Of a stretch of DNA of 48,222 bases, positions 22,947-33,986 are shown one piece after another. This stretch comes from Amycolatopsis tucumanensis (GTDB lineage Bacteria > Actinomycetota > Actinomycetes > Mycobacteriales > Pseudonocardiaceae). The stretch covers positions 1 through 48,222 of the forward strand of contig NZ_JAKGSD010000062.1 in assembly GCF_021654135.1 (NCBI RefSeq). The letters run 5' to 3'. A model generated the notes under the pieces. It saw only the letters and a program-made list of their open reading frames with translations, did no database searches and was not told the origin of the DNA. Position numbers and translations under genes: made by a program. Position 1 is the stretch's first letter, and each line of letters starts with the position of its first letter.

Positions 22947-24571
22947 CCCATGTGCGGGTAGCCGATGGCGGTGGGCGCGTCGAACGTCTCCTTCACCGAC
23001 CGGGGGCTCGTCCACCGCAGCAGGTTGAACATCGACCCGGCCTTGTCGTTCGTGCCGGAGCCGCGGGAACCGCCGAAGGGCTGCTGGCTCACGATCGACC
23101 CGGTCGGCTTGTCGTTGACGTAGAAGTTGCCCGCCGCGAACCGCAGCGTCTGGTGCGCCTGCTGCACGGCCGCCCGGTCGTCGGCGAACACCGCGCCGGT
23201 CAGCGCGTACGGCGAGGTGCGGTCGACCAGTTCGAGGATCTCGCCGTACGAGCCGTCGTCGTAGACGTGCACCGCGAGGATCGGCCCGAAGTACTCCGTG
23301 GCGAACGCGGTGTGCCCCGGATCGGCGGACACCAGCACGGTTGGCTCGACGAAGTACCCGATCGAGTCGTCGCAGTGGCCGCCGACCAGGACGTCGAGGT
23401 CGTTGTCCGCGTCCACGCTGTCGAGCAGCCGCTGGTGCTTGGCGAACGCCCGCGCGTCGATCACCGCCCCGCCGAACACCGACAGGTCCGCGACGTCGCC
23501 GTACTTCACGGTCCGCGTCAGGTCCGCCAGGTCGTCCCGCAGCCCGCTCTCCCACAGCGACCGGGGGATGTACGCGCGGGAGGCCGCGGAGCACTTCTGG
23601 CCCTGGTACTCGAACGCGCCCCGGACGAGCCCGGCCACCAGCTTCTCGCGGTTCGCCGAGGCGTGCGCGACGACGAAGTCCTTGCCACCGGTCTCGCCGA
23701 CGATGCGCGGGTAGCTCGCGTAGGTGTCGAGGTTCTCCGCGATCCGCCGCCACAGGAACTTGAAGGTCGCCGTCGAACCGGTGAAGTGCAGGCCCGCGAA
23801 CCCGGGGTCGGCGAGCGCGACCTCGCTGACCGCGTGCCCGTCGCCGGTCACCAGGTTGATCACGCCCGGCGGCAGGCCGGCCTCCTCGAACACCTGCATC
23901 GTGTAGTGCGCGGCCAGCTGCTGGGTCGGCGTCGGCTTCCAGACGACCGTGTTGCCCATCAGCGCGGGCGCGCTGGGCAGGTTCCCGGCGATCGCGGTGA
24001 AGTTGAACGGGGTGATCGCCACGACGAACCCGTCCAGCGGCCGGTAGTCCATGCGGTTCCACGCGCCCGGCACCGAGTTCGGCTGCTCGGCGAGGATCCG
24101 GCGCGCGTAGTGCACGTTGAACCGCAGGAAGTCGATCAGTTCGCAGGCGGCGTCGATCTCGGCCTGCTGCACCGACTTCGACTGGCCGAGGATCGTCGCG
24201 GCGTTGAGCGTGTCGCGGTGCCGCCCGGCCATCAGGTCCGCGGCGCGCAGGAACACCGCCGCGCGCTCGTCGAACGCCATCTCCCGCCAGGCGGGCGCGG
24301 CGTCCTTCGCGGCGGCCACGGCGTCCGCGACTTCCTCGGGGGTGGCCTGTGCCGACGTGCCCAGCACGTGCGCGTGGTCGTGCGGCTGGACGACGTCGAA
24401 GGTGTCCCCGCCCGCCATCCGCCGCCTGCCGCCGATGGTCTGCGGCAGCTCGTGCTTGTCGCCCTCCAGCTCGGCGATCCGGCGTTGCAGGGATTCCCGC
24501 TCGGGACTGCCCGGCGCGTAGGTCCGGACGGGCTCGTTGACCGGGACGGGCACGTTCGTGATGGCGTCCAT
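22943..24571 (-). CDS. pruA: L-glutamate gamma-semialdehyde dehydrogenase (1-pyrroline-5-carboxylate dehydrogenase)
   Basis: A 542-residue NAD-dependent aldehyde dehydrogenase that oxidises glutamate semialdehyde to glutamate, the second step of proline breakdown. Catalytic Cys327 (YQGQKCSAASRAYIP) and Glu293 (IVGETGGKDF) are present, as are the FNFTAIAGN cofactor segment and the C-terminal QQPFGGSRGSGTNDKAG typical of this subfamily. The ATG at 24571 has GGAGG upstream. The proline dehydrogenase (putB) that often neighbours it is absent here; upstream on the same strand is the DUF6912-like gene 29 bp away. Confidence 0.95.
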   Translation of the reverse strand: MDAITNVPVPVNEPVRTYAPGSPERESLQRRIAELEGDKHELPQTIGGRRRMAGGDTFDVVQPHDHAHVLGTSAQATPEEVADAVAAAKDAAPAWREMAFDERAAVFLRAADLMAGRHRDTLNAATILGQSKSVQQAEIDAACELIDFLRFNVHYARRILAEQPNSVPGAWNRMDYRPLDGFVVAITPFNFTAIAGNLPSAPALMGNTVVWKPTPTQQLAAHYTMQVFEEAGLPPGVINLVTGDGHAVSEVALADPGFAGLHFTGSTATFKFLWRRIAENLDTYASYPRIVGETGGKDFVVAHASANREKLVAGLVRGAFEYQGQKCSAASRAYIPRSLWESGLRDDLADLTRTVKYGDVADLSVFGGAVIDARAFAKHQRLLDSVDADNDLDVLVGGHCDDSIGYFVEPTVLVSADPGHTAFATEYFGPILAVHVYDDGSYGEILELVDRTSPYALTGAVFADDRAAVQQAHQTLRFAAGNFYVNDKPTGSIVSQQPFGGSRGSGTNDKAGSMFNLLRWTSPRSVKETFDAPTAIGYPHMG

Positions 24572-24600
24572 GCCTACCTCCTCGACGGCTGCTGTAAACG

Positions 24601-25101
24601 CTAGAGCAGGTCGAGGAGGAACGGCAGCTCTTGAGGCGCGTACCAGGCCAGTTCGTGGTCCTCCGCCTCGCCGAGGACGAACTCCGCGTCCGGGTCGCCG
24701 AGGTCCGCGGCGTCGATGACCCGGGCGGCCGCGCGCACGGCCTCCTCCGCCTCCTCCGCGTCGACGTGCACGGCCGCGACGTCCTCGTAGCTGATCGGCC
24801 CGGACACCTTCACCACCGGCGCGTCCAGGTCCGGCCGTGGCGTCGCGTTCTCGACGTCGACCGAGATCACCACCCGCCGCGGGAGTTCCTTGGCGTCCTC
24901 CTCGGCGGCGCCGATCAGCCTCAGGGACGCGCGAGCGGCGTCCAGCAGCGCGACGTACTCCAGCTCCTCGGTGTCCCCGCTGAGGTAGGACTCGCGCAGC
25001 GCCGGGGTCAGGGCGAAGCCCGTCCCGCCGGGCGGCTGCAGCCTGCCGTCCGCCACCAGCCTGCGCAGCATTCCGATCGTGCCCGGAAGGTAGACCCTCA
25101 C
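24601..25101 (-). CDS. DUF6912-like conserved hypothetical protein
   Basis: A 166-residue acidic protein beginning MRVYLPGTIGMLRRL, with a TPALRESYLSGDTEELEYVALLDAARASLRLI block. This pattern resembles a widespread actinobacterial family of unknown function (DUF6912, from memory). No catalytic motif or membrane segment is visible. Its GTG overlaps the stop codon of the WS/DGAT gene (GTGA), so it is translationally coupled to that acyltransferase, and pruA follows 29 bp downstream. Function unknown. Confidence 0.78.
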   Translation of the reverse strand: MRVYLPGTIGMLRRLVADGRLQPPGGTGFALTPALRESYLSGDTEELEYVALLDAARASLRLIGAAEEDAKELPRRVVISVDVENATPRPDLDAPVVKVSGPISYEDVAAVHVDAEEAEEAVRAAARVIDAADLGDPDAEFVLGEAEDHELAWYAPQELPFLLDLL

Positions 25102-26504
25102 CAGCTCGCACCCTTCAGCTCTTCCAGCGAATCCTCGATCATCCCAGCGAGGACGTCCACATCGGACAGCGCCTTGCGGTCACCGTTGAGTCCGAAGTAG
25201 ACGCCGCCGTGGTAGGACGTGACCCCGATGGCCAGCGCCTGGTTGCGCGCCAGCGGGATCACCGGGAACATCTCGGTCATCCTCGCCTGCCCCGCGTACA
25301 GCGGCACCTGCGGCCCCGGCGAATTGATGACCAGCAGGTTGAAGATCCGCCCGGAGAACGAGCCTGCCGCGCGGGCGGCGAGCGCGTGCATCGTCGCCGG
25401 GGCGAACCCGCCCACCTTCAGCATCGCGCGGGCGGCCACCGAACGGCCCGAGTCGGCGTGGGCCCGCAGCGTGTGGCTGATGTGCTGGAGCCGCAGGACC
25501 GGGCTGGGCTCGCCGACCGGCAGGTCCACCAGGTACGGCTCGACCTCGTTGTTGACCAGTCCGGCCGGGGAGAACTCGACGGTGTCCGGTTCGAGCACGG
25601 CCAGCGGGACCAGCGCGCGGACCGTGGTCGCCTCCGAGACGCCCTCACCGCGGGAGAGCAGCCACTCACGCAGCGCGCCGGTGATCGCGGCGAGGACGAT
25701 GTCGTTGACCGTGACGCCGTGCTCGGCGCGGATCTTGCGGTAGTCCTCCAGGCGCGTGCGCACCACGTCGAACACGCGGCCGCCGGAGACGTGCCGGTTG
25801 AGCGGCCCGGACGGCGCCGGCTGCAGGACGCGGTGGACCGCGGCGGCGACCCCGCCGACCGCGTCGGTGACCTTGCCCGCCGTGGCGGACAGGTCGCTCA
25901 CCACGTCGCGCACGTTCTCCACGAGTTCACCCGGACGGCGGACCGCCTCGCTGACGGCGTCGAGCACGAGCTGGGCGGGGCTGGGCAGGCGGCGGGGCGT
26001 CCAGGTGTCCTCGTACGGCTCGCAGGCCTGCGGCATCGTGTCCAGGATCAGCTGTCCCAGCTCGACGGTGCCGGTGCCGTCCACCACGGACTGGTGGGTC
26101 TTGGTGACCAGCGCGACCCGGTCGCCCGCGAGGCCTTCGACGAAGTAGGCCTCCCACAGCGGGCGCTCGTGGTCCATGGGCCGGGCCATCAGGCGGGCGA
26201 CCAGCTCGTACAGCTGGTCGTCGGTGCCCGGGCCGGGCAGCGCCGAGCGGCGGACGTGGTAGTTCAGGTCGAAGTCGACGTCGTCCACCCACACCGGGCG
26301 GGCGAGGTGGCCGGGCACGTTCAGCACGCGCTGCCGGTAGCGCGGCAGGAACGCGAGGCGCTGACCGACCAGGCACAGGAGCTGCTCGTAGTCGAACCCG
26401 TCGCGCGGCCTCTCGAAGACCGCGACGCCGCCCACGTGCATCGGCGTCGTCGCGTCCTCCAGGTAGAGGAACGACGCGTCGAGTGCGGAAAGGCGGTCGG
26501 GCAT
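25098..26504 (-). CDS. WS/DGAT family acyltransferase with altered HHxxxDG motif
   Basis: A 468-residue member of the wax ester synthase / acyl-CoA:diacylglycerol acyltransferase family, which makes storage triacylglycerol and wax esters in actinobacteria. The N-terminal domain opens RLSALDASFLYLED-TTPMHVGG. The active-site motif reads THQSVVDG: His137 and Asp142-Gly143 are kept but the second, catalytic histidine of HHxxxDG is Gln138. Other family blocks (GPLNRHVSGGR, VNDIVLAAITGALR, INSPGPQ near the C-terminus) are intact. It is coupled to the DUF6912-like gene by a GTGA overlap. Fold assignment is firm, catalytic competence is in doubt. Confidence 0.88.
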   Translation of the reverse strand: MPDRLSALDASFLYLEDATTPMHVGGVAVFERPRDGFDYEQLLCLVGQRLAFLPRYRQRVLNVPGHLARPVWVDDVDFDLNYHVRRSALPGPGTDDQLYELVARLMARPMDHERPLWEAYFVEGLAGDRVALVTKTHQSVVDGTGTVELGQLILDTMPQACEPYEDTWTPRRLPSPAQLVLDAVSEAVRRPGELVENVRDVVSDLSATAGKVTDAVGGVAAAVHRVLQPAPSGPLNRHVSGGRVFDVVRTRLEDYRKIRAEHGVTVNDIVLAAITGALREWLLSRGEGVSEATTVRALVPLAVLEPDTVEFSPAGLVNNEVEPYLVDLPVGEPSPVLRLQHISHTLRAHADSGRSVAARAMLKVGGFAPATMHALAARAAGSFSGRIFNLLVINSPGPQVPLYAGQARMTEMFPVIPLARNQALAIGVTSYHGGVYFGLNGDRKALSDVDVLAGMIEDSLEELKGASW

Positions 26505-26540
26505 GACGCGATCCTGACACAGACTGGTCTACTAGTGCTC

Positions 26541-27299
26541 GTGGCTGAAACGACCGTCTCCCCGAAAGACCGATTCCTGACCGTCTACGGGCGCAAACCG
26601 GTGCTGGAAGCCCTGGACGACCCGGAGCTGCGGGTGGACAAGGTCATCCTCGCCGACACCGCCCGCGGTCCGGCCGCGGCGGAGATCCAGCGCGCGGCGA
26701 AGGCGGCCGGCGTGCCGGTGCAGCGGGCGAGCGCGCACCGGGTGAAGGTGCTGGCCGGCAACGGCAAGCAGGACCAGGGCGTGCTGGCGGACGTGGTCGC
26801 GCCCCGGATGCGGCCGCTGAGCGCCGCGCTGGCCGACGCGCCGGCCCGGGTGCTGCTGCTGGACGGCATCACCACGCCCGCGAACGTGGGGATGATCCTG
26901 CGCACGGCGACGGCGGCCGGGCTCGGCGGGATCGTCGTGCCGCGGCGCGGTGTGGCGGCCCTGGACCCGCTGGTCGTGAAGGCCTCGGCGGGGGTCGCGT
27001 TCCGCGCGCCGGTCCTCCGCTGCGCGACGGCTGCCGAGGCCGCGTCCATGCTGGTAGGGGCTGGATACGGATTGTATGCACTTGGTGCACAGGGGGTATC
27101 CTCGCTGTTCGAGGCGCCGTTGCCGGAGCGGGCGGCGTTCGTGCTCGGCGGGGAGACGGCCGGGGTGAGCGACGAGGTCGCCTCGCTGGTGACGGGGTGG
27201 CTGTCGATCCCGATGCCGGGCGAGGTCGAATCGCTGAACGTGTCCGCGGCCGCGGCGGTGCTGTGCTTCGAACTGGTCAGGCGGGGAACAACGCGCTGA
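26541..27299 (+). CDS. TrmH family (SPOUT) 23S rRNA/tRNA 2'-O-methyltransferase
   Basis: About 252 residues. An N-terminal RNA-binding substrate domain (about 15-85) starts with the YGRKPVLEAL block. The SPOUT knot shows LDGITTPANVGMILRTATAAG, FVLGGETAGVS and IPMPGEVESLNVSAAAAVLCFE (motifs 1-3, SAM binding and dimer interface). This is the RlmB/TsnR-like group that methylates ribose in rRNA or tRNA; the precise target is unclear. The GTG at 26541 is preferred over the GTG at 26535 on promoter-like spacing; neither has a ribosome-binding site. The last 23 bp overlap the convergent HAD gene. Confidence 0.87.
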   Translation: MAETTVSPKDRFLTVYGRKPVLEALDDPELRVDKVILADTARGPAAAEIQRAAKAAGVPVQRASAHRVKVLAGNGKQDQGVLADVVAPRMRPLSAALADAPARVLLLDGITTPANVGMILRTATAAGLGGIVVPRRGVAALDPLVVKASAGVAFRAPVLRCATAAEAASMLVGAGYGLYALGAQGVSSLFEAPLPERAAFVLGGETAGVSDEVASLVTGWLSIPMPGEVESLNVSAAAAVLCFELVRRGTTR

Positions 27300-27657
27300 G
27301 TTCGGCGAGCGTGTCCGCCACCGAGGTGTGGTGCACGCCGACCATGCCGGCCGCGGTGGCGCCGTCGACGTTGGCCCGCGAGTCGTCGACCATGACACAG
27401 CCGGTCACGGGGAGGCCGAGTCGTTCGGCGGTGAGCCGGAAGACCCGCGGATCCGGTTTGGCGATGCCGACCTCGCCGGAGAAGACGAACGCGTCGAAGT
27501 GGCGGGCGAGACCCCCGCGGCCGGCGCCACCGTCCGCATTGGACAGCAGCGCGGTCCGGATTCCCCGCTCGCGCAGGGCATCAACGGCGGCCAGCAGGTC
27601 GGCGGCGTCCGGATCGGTCAGCACACCGGCGTAGTCGAGCACCAGTCCTCGCAGCAC
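27277..27657 (-). CDS. Short HAD-superfamily hydrolase
   Basis: A 126-residue HAD protein. Motif I reads LDYAGVLTD, so the second Asp of the usual DxD is missing, as in several HAD-IA subgroups. Motif II is in LLSNAD, motif III is the Lys in IAKPDPRVF, and motif IV is VDDSRAN. The cap domain of HAD-IA phosphatases (60-80 residues between motifs I and II) is essentially absent. Substrate unknown. A TAGGGT -10 element (27664-27669) sits 6 nt before the GTG start, indicating a leaderless message. Its 3' end overlaps the TrmH-type gene by 23 bp. Confidence 0.82.
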   Translation of the reverse strand: MLRGLVLDYAGVLTDPDAADLLAAVDALRERGIRTALLSNADGGAGRGGLARHFDAFVFSGEVGIAKPDPRVFRLTAERLGLPVTGCVMVDDSRANVDGATAAGMVGVHHTSVADTLAELSALFPA

Positions 27658-27759
27658 AGGCGGACCCTACCGGCCCCGTTCACACCATCGGGCCAAGGCT
27701 GTCCGGTTCTCCCGGAAGTGCCGCTCTAGGGAGCGGCATGACTCGACCGAGGGGGACCG

Positions 27760-28194
27760 ATGACCGGACTGTGCGAGCTGTACCCGTACGAACCGAACCG
27801 CGGCGCGGCGCCGCCGGATTCGATTCCGGAACAGGCGGGGGCCGCCCGCACATGGCGGCGCGGCCGTCCAGGCGAACCGCTCGAACTGCGCCACGCGAGG
27901 ACCGTCCTGACGGCGATCCTGGAGGTCCGCTCCGGACGGCGCGCGCCGGGCCAGTTGCGGGCGGTGGTCACGCCGCGGATGTACCAGCACCTGCGGGGCG
28001 CGCCGCCGTCGCCGGGCCCGCGTTACACGGTGAAGTCGGTGCGGGCGAGCCACAGCACACCCGGCACGATCGAAATCTGCGGAACCGCACACGCCGACCG
28101 CCGGGCGACCGCCGTGATGGCGAGGTTCGAACACTCCGAAGCCGGCTGGCGGTGCGGCTTCTTCACCGTCGTGCAGCCGCAGAGACACCGCTGA
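27760..28194 (+). CDS. Rv3235 family (DUF6459-like) protein
   Basis: A 144-residue protein with a disordered N-terminus and a compact alpha/beta domain from about residue 40 (LRHARTVLTAILEVRSGRRA-PGQL, then VKSVRASHSTPGTIEICGTAH and WRCGFFTVVQP). It matches the Rv3235 family of actinobacteria, which lies near secA in many genomes. The C-terminal domain looks like the conserved part, and function is unknown. A GAGGG-type ribosome-binding site precedes the ATG at 27760. A strong hairpin follows 5 nt after the stop. Confidence 0.8.
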   Translation: MTGLCELYPYEPNRGAAPPDSIPEQAGAARTWRRGRPGEPLELRHARTVLTAILEVRSGRRAPGQLRAVVTPRMYQHLRGAPPSPGPRYTVKSVRASHSTPGTIEICGTAHADRRATAVMARFEHSEAGWRCGFFTVVQPQRHR

Positions 28195-28198
28195 CCCG

Positions 28199-28231
28199 CT
28201 CCGGCTCCTGGGCACCTGCCAGGAGCCGGAG
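28199..28231 (+). terminator. Hairpin terminator after the Rv3235-like gene
   Basis: A perfect 13-bp stem (CTCCGGCTCCTGG at 28199-28211 and its complement at 28219-28231) with a 7-nt loop, immediately after the stop codon. There is no U-tract. Confidence 0.65.
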
Positions 28232-28462
28232 CACGGCCGCGCCAGCCCCCAGCGGGCACGTGGCCAAGGGGCACGGCACGACGCGCGCCTCAATCTCTTC
28301 GAGGCGCAGCGGCACTCGCCCACCTGCGAATTCGCTCAGTGGGCACCAGCCGTGCGGCAACACCCGCCAAGCGCGTGGGAGCGGCGCCACGCACCCGCCA
28401 CCCGCCAACCCAGCAGCGCGCCGACGCCCGGCCCAACGACCGCCCACCAAACCGCAAAAGCA
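28232..28462. other. Gene-free stretch between the Rv3235-like gene and secA
   Basis: About 230 bp of GC-rich DNA between the terminators of two convergent genes. I see no supported gene, repeat or RNA here. Confidence 0.5.
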
Positions 28463-28496
28463 CGCGGGGGCGGCACCAACCGGTGCCGCCCCCGCG
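28463..28496. terminator. Terminator after secA
   Basis: A perfect 15-bp GC-rich stem (28463-28477 and 28482-28496) with the tetraloop AACC, ending 12 bp beyond the secA stop codon. Confidence 0.75.
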
Positions 28497-28508
28497 CGAA
28501 AACCCAGC

Positions 28509-31319
<2,811 letters not shown>

Positions 31320-31473
31320 CCGGTCGACCTCACTAGCTGTTGGGACGCACCCAGGCTCAGTCCCTGGACCGCGCCGTGTCCGACACCTCTCCGACCCGTG
31401 GTGCGGGTCGTGCGCACCCTCCATCGTAGGGAAGGAGCGCGCGTCGGCGCACGCAACGTGCGAACATGCGCGA

Positions 31474-31506
31474 AACGGCCCGCGCGCTCCTCGCGCGCGG
31501 GCCGTT
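31474..31506 (-). terminator. Terminator after hpf
   Basis: A perfect 14-bp stem (AACGGCCCGCGCGC at 31474-31487 and its complement at 31493-31506) with a 5-nt loop, 11 bp beyond the hpf stop codon, separating hpf from secA. Confidence 0.8.
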
Positions 31507-31517
31507 CGCAGACGCCG

Positions 31518-32204
31518 CTAGTGGTCGAGGCGGATCACGCCGTAGGCGAAGCCCTTGCGCCGGTAGACGACGCTGGGGACGCCGGCCTCGACGTCGTTGA
31601 AGAGGTAGAAGTCGTGTCCGACCAGCTCCATCTCGGAGAGGGCCTGGTCGATGGTCATGGGTTTGGCGGAGTGGTGCTTCTCCCGGACGATCCGGCCGGG
31701 GAGGTGTTCGGCGGCTTCGTCGTCCCATCGCTGCTGGGTGGGCAGCTCGATGTCCTCCGGGAGTGCCGTGCCGACCTCTTCGGCCACGGGCGCCGGCGCC
31801 TCGAGCACTGCGGTCGACGCGCGGCCGGTGGCCGGCGTCGCTCCCGCGGCGACGGCGCTCGACGTCGCTTCGGCGACGGATTCCGGACAGCGGCGCCCGT
31901 AGTGGACGCGCCGGCGGTCGTGCATCTTGCGAAGGCGGTTCTCGAGCTTGTTGAGAGCGGTGTCGAGGGCGGCGTAGAAGTCCCCCGCGGTGGCCTCGGC
32001 CCGGACGACCGGGCCCTTGCCCCGGCCGGTGATCTCCACCCGCTGGCAGTTCTTCAGCTGCCTGCGGTTGGGCTCGTGGAAGAGCTCGACCTCGTAGCGG
32101 AAGACCTTCTTGTCGTAGCGCTCCAGGCGCTCGAGCTTGTCACCGACGTGTGTGCGGTAGTGATCCGGCACCTCGACGTTACGGCCTTTGACGACGATTT
32201 CCAT
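31518..32204 (-). CDS. hpf: Ribosome hibernation promoting factor, long form
   Basis: A 228-residue long-form HPF. The N-terminal S30AE domain (about 1-105) binds the decoding region of the 30S subunit; the Ala/Pro-rich linker is about 106-160; the C-terminal dimerisation domain (about 165-228, with FYLFNDVEAGVPSVVYRRKGFAYGVIRL) pairs two ribosomes into inactive 100S dimers. The M. tuberculosis homologue is Rv3241c, also next to secA. The ATG at 32204 follows GGGAGG. Upstream is a long leader region with an 8-codon reading frame. Confidence 0.94.
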   Translation of the reverse strand: MEIVVKGRNVEVPDHYRTHVGDKLERLERYDKKVFRYEVELFHEPNRRQLKNCQRVEITGRGKGPVVRAEATAGDFYAALDTALNKLENRLRKMHDRRRVHYGRRCPESVAEATSSAVAAGATPATGRASTAVLEAPAPVAEEVGTALPEDIELPTQQRWDDEAAEHLPGRIVREKHHSAKPMTIDQALSEMELVGHDFYLFNDVEAGVPSVVYRRKGFAYGVIRLDH

Positions 32205-32302
32205 ACACGACCTCCCTCATTGCGGAATGAGTTCGAGAGCTCTCCTGATGGATCGGCGCCGACGCCGCTCCCGCCCGACCGGTCTGATGGCAGAACCGGG
32301 GG

Positions 32303-32329
32303 TCAATCTTCCGTCGGCGCCAGGGTCAT
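32303..32329 (-). CDS. Putative 8-codon leader peptide upstream of hpf
   Basis: ATG (32329) with GGGAGG 10 nt upstream (32340-32345) encodes MTLAPTED and stops at 32303, 98 nt before hpf. The strong ribosome-binding site on such a short frame suggests a leader peptide or standby site. It carries no runs of a single amino acid that would point to classical attenuation. It may be chance. Confidence 0.3.
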   Translation of the reverse strand: MTLAPTED

Positions 32330-32402
32330 CGGCTGTTCACCTCCCTGCCGGCGGGACTTGCTATAGCGCAGCACGCTAGCGCGGTAACGCGGATCACAAA
32401 AC

Positions 32403-32417
32403 CCCCCGAGCCGGGGG
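32403..32417 (-). terminator. Short hairpin with T-run in the hpf upstream region
   Basis: On the minus strand CCCCCG-GCT-CGGGGG is followed by GTTTTG. It resembles a small intrinsic terminator lying upstream of the likely hpf promoter. No gene is recognised upstream for it to end. Confidence 0.4.
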
Positions 32418-32882
32418 ATGTCACGGATCGGGAACCGGTGACGGTGCGCGTCCGAACCCGTCCGGGCGCGCTGACCTGCTGCTCCGTTCGGAGCAGGACG
32501 CGAGACCGGTTTTCACCTTGACATTGCGCCGTTTTCCGGCGTCCAGCCCCGTGGGTGACGGAACCACGCTCCGGCCGCAGCACTCCCCTGGACGCTTGCG
32601 GGTGAGCCGCTCCGCCGTTCCAGGGCCTCATGTCCCGACAACGGCCGGGGACCGCCTCGCGTTCCCGGCGAGGTGCGCCCGAGTGGGTGACAGAGGCAGG
32701 ATTCCTTGCCACACAAAGAAGAAACTTGAACGCCGATCAGTTGCGGTTGGACGGAGCGCCGGGTCTGCGCGCTGCCGGAAGCCGCCTCGTCGACGGGCTC
32801 CGGTTGGTCCATTTGATCTAATCACCGGCCGTCCGGGGCTGCGGCGTCCGAAACTGTCGGTGCCCGTCCGCACACTCTCCGC

Positions 32883-33536
32883 ATGAACATCGCATTGGAT
32901 CTGCTCCTACCCGCCCTGTGCGCCGCATGCGGGGTCGCCGGCGCCGCCTGCTGCGCGGCCTGCCTGCTCGAACTCGCGCGCCCGCACCCGGCTCCGCGCG
33001 GCTCGGCCGGGGTGCCGGTCTACGCGCTGGCGGCCTACGAGGGCACCGCACGGCGTCTCGTGCTGGCCTACAAGGAACGCGGCCGCCGGGACCTGGCCGA
33101 TCCGCTGGGGCGGGCGCTGGCCGCGGCGGTGCCCCACCTCCCCGAGGCCAGGGCGGCGCCGGACGGGACGTGGTGGCTGGTCCCAGCCCCGTCGCGCCGG
33201 TCGGCATCGCGGCGGCGGGGTGGCGCGCACCTGCTCCGCCTGGCCCGGCGGTGCGCCGTGCACCTGGCCCGTGCCGGGCACGCGGCCGCCGTCGCCCCGG
33301 CGCTGTGGTTGTCGTCCCGGGCCCGCGACGCGGTGGGGCTCGACCGCGACCAGCGCGCGGAGAACCTCGCCGGCCGCCTCCGGCTCGACCCGCGGGGCCA
33401 CCCACCGCCCGGCGTGCCGGTCGTCCTGCTGGACGACGTGACCACCACGGGCGCGACGATCGCCGCCTGCACTCGCACACTCGCCGCCGGAGGCTGGGAG
33501 GTGAGCACAGCACTGGTGCTGACCGCCGCCGGCTGA
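32883..33536 (+). CDS. ComF family phosphoribosyltransferase-like protein
   Basis: A 217-residue ComF-family protein. An N-terminal cysteine cluster (CAACGVAGAACCAAC, about 13-27) is the zinc ribbon. The phosphoribosyltransferase domain carries the PRPP loop VVLLDDVTTTGAT near residue 180. ComF helps DNA uptake and recombination in naturally competent bacteria; in actinobacteria its role is unknown. The homologue in M. tuberculosis (Rv3242c) is on the same strand as hpf and lpqB, whereas here the gene is inverted relative to both. Confidence 0.88.
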   Translation: MNIALDLLLPALCAACGVAGAACCAACLLELARPHPAPRGSAGVPVYALAAYEGTARRLVLAYKERGRRDLADPLGRALAAAVPHLPEARAAPDGTWWLVPAPSRRSASRRRGGAHLLRLARRCAVHLARAGHAAAVAPALWLSSRARDAVGLDRDQRAENLAGRLRLDPRGHPPPGVPVVLLDDVTTTGATIAACTRTLAAGGWEVSTALVLTAAG

Positions 33537-33986
33537 CCCGGCGCCCCCGGGGCTCGCTGTCGCACACCCAAGGATCCGCCGGAGTAGGACGGCGAGCCGT
33601 CACCACCCGGTCGCCCTGACAGCTACCGGGTGCCCCGCGGCCCTCCGCCGCCGGAGCTCGCTACCGCGCGCCCGCAGGTCCCCCGGGGTACAACGGCGAG
33701 GCGCCGCCGCCCAGTCGTCCTCACGGCCGCCGGGTGACCCGGAACCATCCGCCGCCGCGGCTCGCTACCTCGCGCCTGCAGAACCGCCGAGGTACAACGG
33801 CGAGGCGCCGCCACCCGGTCGTCCTCACGGCCGCCGGGTGCCCCGGGCCCTTCCGCCACCGCGGCTCGCTGCCGCACGCCCACAGACCCCCGGAGTAAAC
33901 GGCCAGCCCTCGCCGCCCGGCCACCCTCACCACCACCGGACGCCCCGGCACCCCCCACCGCCGGAGGTCGCTGTCGCGCCCGGAGG
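33537..33986. repeat. Tandem degenerate copies of the lpqB 3' end (period about 101-104 bp)
   Basis: Four degraded units follow the lpqB stop, with a marker GTA(c/g)AACGGCGA at 33584, 33688, 33792 and 33895; the matching GTAGAACGGCGA of lpqB itself is at 33996. Spacings are 104, 104, 103 and 101 bp. Each unit holds about 35 bp like the lpqB end (read on the minus strand as variants of ASP-x-Y-x-G) plus about 30 bp like its downstream DNA (GCTCGCTNCCGCGC). The two central units (33688, 33792) are the most alike. The period is not a multiple of three, so it is not a repeat-protein tail. Confidence 0.78.

Larger units (their letters stand above)
32205..32882. other. 678-bp gap between divergent hpf and comF
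   Basis: No gene in this stretch can be supported. On the hpf side it holds an 8-codon frame (32303-32329) and a short hairpin-plus-T-run (32403-32417, minus strand). The central and comF-side parts (about 32420-32880) have no visible repeats or family-like frame. Its length suggests a long regulated hpf leader; I could not match it to a known riboswitch. Confidence 0.5.

Noticed and set aside
22421..24604. A 727-codon plus-strand frame antisense to pruA
   Set aside because: Same shadow effect; pruA is unmistakable on the minus strand with its catalytic residues.
32518..32886. Open frames in the hpf-comF gap as genes
   Set aside because: There is no ribosome-binding site, no family resemblance and weak codon bias.
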